DNA from: NORP181 sp047623555
GTDB lineage: Bacteria; Pseudomonadota; Alphaproteobacteria; Rhodobacterales; Rhodobacteraceae
Length of the DNA stretch: 10,032 bases
NCBI GenBank assembly: GCA_047623555.1
Contig: JBLHMP010000114.1
Span: 1 to 10,032, forward strand
Direction of reading: 5' to 3'
A program made the translations under genes and the position numbers. Each line of letters starts with the position of its first letter. Within the stretch, counting starts at the first letter, position 1. Under the pieces are notes generated by a model, which was not told the origin of the DNA, made no database searches, and worked only from the letters and a program-made list of their open reading frames with translations. Positions 6,668 to 10,032 of this stretch are shown piece after piece.

Positions 6668-7597
6668 AGTCCGATTCAAAATGATCTGATACTTTTCAAG
6701 CTCTTGCGAGTAGCCTTGTCATTCGCTTGATATGGGCGATGAGGACCCAAGCCTCGGCACTCGCAATGGTTTTCTCCCAGTCCTTTGCCAATCGGCGGCA
6801 TTTTCCGAGCCACGCAAAGGTGCGCTCAACAACCCACCTGCGTGGTATAACTTCAAACCCTTCGGCTGTATCGGAGCGTTTTACAATCTGGATGACCCAG
6901 CGGCCAATGCTGGTCAGAGCATCACGCAGTTTCGGCCCGGCATAGCCACCATCCGCAAATACATGGCGCAGTTTCGGAGCTTCACGGGCCAGTTGACGGA
7001 ACACTTCCGGTGCGCCGTCACGGTCCTGAATACCGGCACTATGAACGCGAAGTGCAACTAGATGGCCGCAGGTATCGGTCATGATGTGACGCTTGCGGCC
7101 CTTGATACGTTTGCCCGCATCAAAGCCACAAATCCCACCATTTTCAGTGGTTTTCACGCTCTGACTATCAATCACCCCCGCTGTTGGCTGGCGGTTTCGG
7201 CCTTAGGCCTCACGCGCCTGAGCAACCAGTTCCCGATTAATCTCGGCCAGCAGACCGTTGTTGCGCCAGCCGTAGAAATAGTATCGAACCGTCGATACCG
7301 GCGGGAAGTCTTTCGGCAAAAGCGACCACGCGCACCCCGCTGATGCAATATACTGGATCGCATCCCACACGCCGCGTATTTCAACCTCGCGCGGCCTGCC
7401 AATAATGTTGGGACCGGGTAACAGTGGTCCGATTATCGACCATTCCGCATCTGTTACATCACTTGAATATCGGGGCGATGCACGCTCATGTAGCTTCCGG
7501 GTGAATTCAGTCCAGGCCATCTTGATCTCCATTCAGGTATCCAACTGAACAGAATCACAACCTGCTGAATTCACTCAACCCTTTTCCAATCAGCCTC
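6667..7597 (-). mobile_element. IS5-family (IS427-like) insertion sequence, 931 bp
   Basis: The element is bounded by imperfect inverted repeats: GAGTCCGATTCAAAA at 6667-6681 and, reversed at the other end (7597 backwards), GAGGCTGATTGGAAA, 11 of 15 identical. A TA dinucleotide flanks both ends (6665-6666 and 7598-7599), consistent with a 2-bp target duplication. A single transposase fills it on the minus strand. Removing the element with one TA restores ATG-TCT-TAA, a perfect integrase stop codon, which supports these boundaries. It separates the integrase from the excisionase-like gene. Group assignment is from protein character and size; the duplication could be read as longer (4 bp) if the ends were shifted. 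Confidence 0.82.
6696..7520 (-). pseudogene. IS5/IS427-type DDE transposase with in-frame stop
   Basis: A 274-codon transposase frame interrupted by a TAA at codon 106 (7203-7205). The N-terminal part (about 15-105) is the small domain common in this group: YSSDVTDAEWSIIGPLLPGP, WDAIQYIASAGCAWSLLPKD and YFYGWRNNGLL. After the stop the same frame continues GRNRQPTAGVIDSQSVKTTE with catalytic Asp118, then FADGGYAG (Asp190) and RRWVVERTFAWLG (Glu232), the complete DDE triad. The start ATG at 7520 follows GGAG at 6 nt. IS427-group elements often make their transposase from two frames by programmed frameshifting at about this point. Here the two halves share one frame, so a nonsense mutation is the simpler reading, although readthrough or reinitiation at GTG (V116) is conceivable. 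Confidence 0.85.
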
Positions 7598-7604
7598 TAA
7601 GAAG

Positions 7605-7853
7605 CTAGACTAAATCCTTGTGGCTGAACCGCATCTGGTTGCCGACCCGTGTGCATTTCAAAACACCCTTGCGAACTTTCCTGCGGATGGTTTCAGGGTT
7701 GCAATTCAAGAGCTTTGCGGCCCCCTCTACGGTGAGCAAGGGCGCGGTCGGGGTTTGCCGCTTCAATATAGCTGTTAGCTCCGCCAATTGCATTTTTAAG
7801 TGATGAAATTGCGGGTCAACAACGGCTTTTATTTCTTGTTCTAGGGCTGACAT
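7605..7853 (-). CDS. Small HTH protein, excisionase/AlpA-like
   Basis: An 82-residue protein (84 if the upstream ATG at 7859 is used). Residues about 1-32 form a probable coiled helix (EQEIKAVVDPQFHHLKMQLA). From LLTVEGAAKLLNCNPETIRR to KVRKGVLKCTRVGNQMRFS is a MerR-like excisionase fold helix-turn-helix (HTH_17 type): recognition helix NPETIRRKVRKG and a wing ending in the usual R(V/I)G-x-x-x-RF. Such proteins direct excision (Xis) or activate integrase genes in prophages and satellites. AGGA lies 8 nt before ATG 7853 but only 2 nt before 7859, so the shorter start is preferred. Its stop lay 4 nt from the integrase stop, convergently, before the IS inserted. The upstream sequence contains GAATTACT (7873-7880, minus strand), also present before the integrase, so it may bind both places. 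Confidence 0.82.
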   Translation of the reverse strand: MSALEQEIKAVVDPQFHHLKMQLAELTAILKRQTPTAPLLTVEGAAKLLNCNPETIRRKVRKGVLKCTRVGNQMRFSHKDLV

Positions 7854-7925
7854 ACTCATCTTCCTAAACTGTAGTAATTCATCTGAGGCGCTTGGTATTA
7901 TCGGAGGGCGCGCGCGCGCACCGCC
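7854..7925. promoter_or_regulatory. Divergent control region with GC dinucleotide run
   Basis: This short region separates the excisionase-like gene from the capsid-side genes, so it must hold any local promoters for both. It contains the shared octamer GAATTACT on the minus strand (7873-7880), a GATAAT on the minus strand near 7897-7902 as a possible -10, and GGAGGG followed by a 12-nt GC dinucleotide run (7908-7919). I see no confident -35/-10 pair. Confidence 0.35.
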
Positions 7926-8198
7926 ATGGTCATTCTAGGTGAAACACCGTGCGAATATGTTGTTTCCCCGGACGTCCTGAATTGGGCCGCAACCCAACTG
8001 GATGCCGCCCGCGCGGTTCTGGCGCAGTATGACGCGGCAACGTCCGCTCTGTTGGGGGCCGTGGCGCAATTCAAGCGCGACATGAAAACCCTAGAGGATG
8101 TGGGAATTTCCCTGTCGCCAACATTGGCAGGCAACCCTGCGGCGGACGTTCCAGACGCGCCCACCGCCAATTCCAGTGCCGATCCCGCCACGGGATAA
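7926..8198 (+). CDS. Unrecognised 90-residue protein before the capsid gene
   Basis: I do not recognise this protein. Residues about 18-56 are helical and alanine-rich (LNWAATQLDAARAVLAQYDA and ALLGAVAQFKRDMKTLE), suiting a coiled coil. The tail from 63 is low-complexity Ala/Pro/Asp/Ser and probably disordered. It ends 15 nt before the protease-capsid start, so it is probably translated from the same message and may be a head-morphogenesis or accessory phage protein; that is from context only. The ribosome site is odd: GGAGGG lies 17 nt from the ATG, with the spacer made of a GC dinucleotide run. No other in-frame ATG is nearby. Confidence 0.6.
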   Translation: MVILGETPCEYVVSPDVLNWAATQLDAARAVLAQYDAATSALLGAVAQFKRDMKTLEDVGISLSPTLAGNPAADVPDAPTANSSADPATG

Positions 8199-8213
8199 GC
8201 GAAAGGCTCAAAA

Positions 8214-9926
8214 ATGACTGTCAAAATTACTGCCCCGGCGCGTCAAGCGCGCGCGGGGGTTCTTGAGGTGTCCGCAGCTAAAACAAAAAAGTCAGGGGAC
8301 CGAACCGTCACCCTGACGTTTTCAAGTGAGGCACCAGTTTCCCGCCACTATTTCTTTGAGAATGGCACCGATTTTGTCGGCCTTGAGGTTTTGGGACATG
8401 ATGAAAGTGAGGTGGATTTTACGCGGTTGGCGTCTGGTCGCGCCGCCCTTTTGACGGATCATTCCCAAACGATCGACAGTCAGGTTGGCGTTGTCGAAAA
8501 AGTATGGATTGAGGCAGGGCGGGGCCGTGCTGTTGTCCGGTTCGGCAAGGGCGCGCGCGCCTCTGAAATCCATGATCGCGTCCTTGATGGTGAAATCACG
8601 GGCGTGTCTGTCGGTTACGAAATCACCTCACTTGCCCAGACCGGGGAAGTGGACGGCGTACCCGTCATTCGGGCGCATTGGTCGCCCTATGAAATCACCC
8701 TTTGCCCTGTCCCTGCCGACCCCACCGTTGGGATTGGCCGCGCGGCGCAAGGTGACGACGAAATCCAAATCACAATCAATCAGTTTCGCAAAAAGGAAGA
8801 AACACCCATGGCTAAAGAAATCGCACCCACCCCAGCAACGCCAAAACCCGCTGGCCCGACCCGCGCGGAATTGATGGTTGGCGAGCGCACCCGGACCCGC
8901 GAAATTCGCGCCCTTGGTGCCAAGTTTGAAATGCCGCAAGACAAGATTGACGCGGCCCTTGATGGTGACACCAGCGTTGACAATTTCCAGCGCTCTATTC
9001 TGGACAATCTGGGGTCAAACCAAGCCGAGGCCACCCGCGCCAAGGACGCAGAAATCGGCATGACGGACAAAGAGGTGCGCAACTATAGCCTTATGGCCGC
9101 CGTGCGTTATCTGGCAAACCCGACCGACAAACGGGCGATTGAGAACGCCAAGTTTGAGATTGAAATCAGCCAATCCGCCGAGGGCATTTTGGGCCGATCT
9201 GCACGCGGGCTTTTGGTCCCGAGTGATGTTCTTTCGGCGCAAAACTTTATCCGTTCGCAATCGGTTGGCACACCAACCAAGGGCGGCAATCTTGTTGCAA
9301 CGCAACACATGGACAGTTCGTTTATTGGCCTGTTGCGCAAGCGCGCCGCTCTGACCCGTTTGGGTGTCCGCACCCTGACCGGGTTGGTTGGGAATGTCGA
9401 AATTCCGCGCCAGACTGGCGGTGCGACGGCCTATTGGATTGGCGAAGGGGCTGGGCCAACCGAGTCAGATTTGTCTGTCGATAACCTGTCCCTGACACCG
9501 CACACCCTTGCGGGTGCTGTGGCTATTTCGCGGCGCGCCCAAATTCAAACGTCGCCGGATATTGAGGCGCTTGTGCGGGACGATCTCATTCAATGTCTGG
9601 CGTTGGAAATCGACCGGGTGGGTATCAACGGTGATGCGGATGGCGACGCACCGGACGGCTTGCTTGATGCGGCAATCAATGACGTTGATTTTGCCGCCAC
9701 AGGCGCACCAACCTGGGCGGAAATCGTTGCAATGGAATCGGAAATTTCCAGCGACGACGCTGATGTTGAGGGGATGAAATACCTGTTTAACGCCAACATG
9801 CGCGGCCATTTCAAATCCACCCCCAAAGTGGGCGGAACTGCCGAATTTATGATGATGGGCAAAGAGCTTAACGGCTATGGCACCGTGACCTCTAACAATT
9901 CGCCCGCAAAGGCTTATCCCCTTTGA
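8214..9926 (+). CDS. HK97-type prohead protease-major capsid fusion, C-terminally truncated
   Basis: A 570-residue fusion. Residues about 30-190 are a U35-type prohead protease: LLTDHSQTIDSQVG carries the likely catalytic His83 and GEITGVSVGYEI Ser132, followed by SPYEITLCPVPADP. Residues about 199-330 form a charged, helical region resembling the scaffolding (delta) domain of HK97 capsids. Residues 345-560 are the capsid fold: SSFIGLLRKRAALTRLGVRT, NVEIPRQTGGATAYWIGEGA, SLTPHTLAGAVAISRR and LEIDRVGINGDADGDAPDGLL. The protein stops at NNSPAKAYPL, where capsid proteins usually run another 60-70 residues, so the 3' end appears lost and the gene may be non-functional. Start: AAAGG 7 nt before ATG. 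AAGGAAG (8793-8799) sits 8 nt before an internal ATG at 8808 (MAKEIAPT), so capsid could also be made alone. No terminase or portal gene precedes it. Confidence 0.87.
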   Translation: MTVKITAPARQARAGVLEVSAAKTKKSGDRTVTLTFSSEAPVSRHYFFENGTDFVGLEVLGHDESEVDFTRLASGRAALLTDHSQTIDSQVGVVEKVWIEAGRGRAVVRFGKGARASEIHDRVLDGEITGVSVGYEITSLAQTGEVDGVPVIRAHWSPYEITLCPVPADPTVGIGRAAQGDDEIQITINQFRKKEETPMAKEIAPTPATPKPAGPTRAELMVGERTRTREIRALGAKFEMPQDKIDAALDGDTSVDNFQRSILDNLGSNQAEATRAKDAEIGMTDKEVRNYSLMAAVRYLANPTDKRAIENAKFEIEISQSAEGILGRSARGLLVPSDVLSAQNFIRSQSVGTPTKGGNLVATQHMDSSFIGLLRKRAALTRLGVRTLTGLVGNVEIPRQTGGATAYWIGEGAGPTESDLSVDNLSLTPHTLAGAVAISRRAQIQTSPDIEALVRDDLIQCLALEIDRVGINGDADGDAPDGLLDAAINDVDFAATGAPTWAEIVAMESEISSDDADVEGMKYLFNANMRGHFKSTPKVGGTAEFMMMGKELNGYGTVTSNNSPAKAYPL

Positions 9927-10032
9927 TCCGGCAGCACAGGATGTAGTGTTACACGGCTTGCCAATCCAAGATGTTCTGGTATTGTTCTACTTATGCCAGC
10001 CAGATGGAAAAATGACAGACCGATGTCCCGCC
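9927..10032. other. Sequence after the broken capsid end
   Basis: No gene can be assigned. A small nested symmetry is present (TGTA-gtgt-TACA at 9940-9951 inside GGCAGC...GCTTGCC). One plus-strand frame, shifted by one from the capsid, stays open to the window edge (IPFDPAAQDVVLHGLP then IQDVLVLFYLCQPDG). It may belong to whatever sequence replaced the capsid 3' end, but forty open codons are also possible by chance. Confidence 0.35.

Noticed and set aside
8485..8874. 129-codon frame inside the protease-capsid gene
   Set aside because: It is a shifted-frame shadow of a gene with clear protease and capsid motifs in its own frame.

Overview
The window looks like an alphaproteobacterial chromosome, most likely Rhodobacterales (Roseobacter group). 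This rests on protein character (arginase/ornithine cyclodeaminase with a divergent Lrp regulator, a YqaA-DsbB pair), moderately GC-rich codon use, and a TATTT-GGA-CGAGAAGAAA intergenic motif that I associate with that group. The assignment is an inference from memory, not a database match.

Left third (1-3019): the window opens in a decayed IS5-type transposase remnant (1-299). A large inverted repeat and hairpins (411-498) follow, forming the 3' end of a minus-strand operon. That operon encodes arginase (1554-2486) and ornithine cyclodeaminase (500-1543), which together convert arginine to ornithine plus urea and then ornithine to proline plus ammonia. An Lrp/AsnC regulator is divergent at 2594-3019 across a 107-bp shared control region, so it probably controls the operon and itself.

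Middle (3020-5520): a 416-bp stretch without a convincing gene, an unrecognised 171-residue minus-strand protein (3436-3951), and an overlapping minus-strand pair encoding a YqaA/DedA-type membrane protein (4696-5274) and the thiol oxidase DsbB (4226-4699). A complete tRNA-Leu(CAA) with encoded CCA lies at 5435-5520.

Right half (5521-10032): a mobile element that appears to be integrated at the tRNA-Leu 3' end. It begins with a strong inverted repeat and helically phased ATTAC repeats, then a tyrosine integrase with all catalytic residues but two lesions (in-frame TGA, +1 A in an A7 run). A 931-bp IS5-family (IS427-like) element sits exactly in the integrase stop codon; its own transposase has an in-frame TAA. 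Beyond it are a minus-strand excisionase-like HTH gene whose stop was originally 4 nt from the integrase stop, a 90-residue unknown protein, and a fused HK97-type prohead protease-major capsid gene whose capsid C-terminus is missing. Terminase and portal genes are absent between integrase and capsid. The layout fits a compact capsid-encoding satellite or a deleted prophage now decaying; the right attachment site is not in the window.
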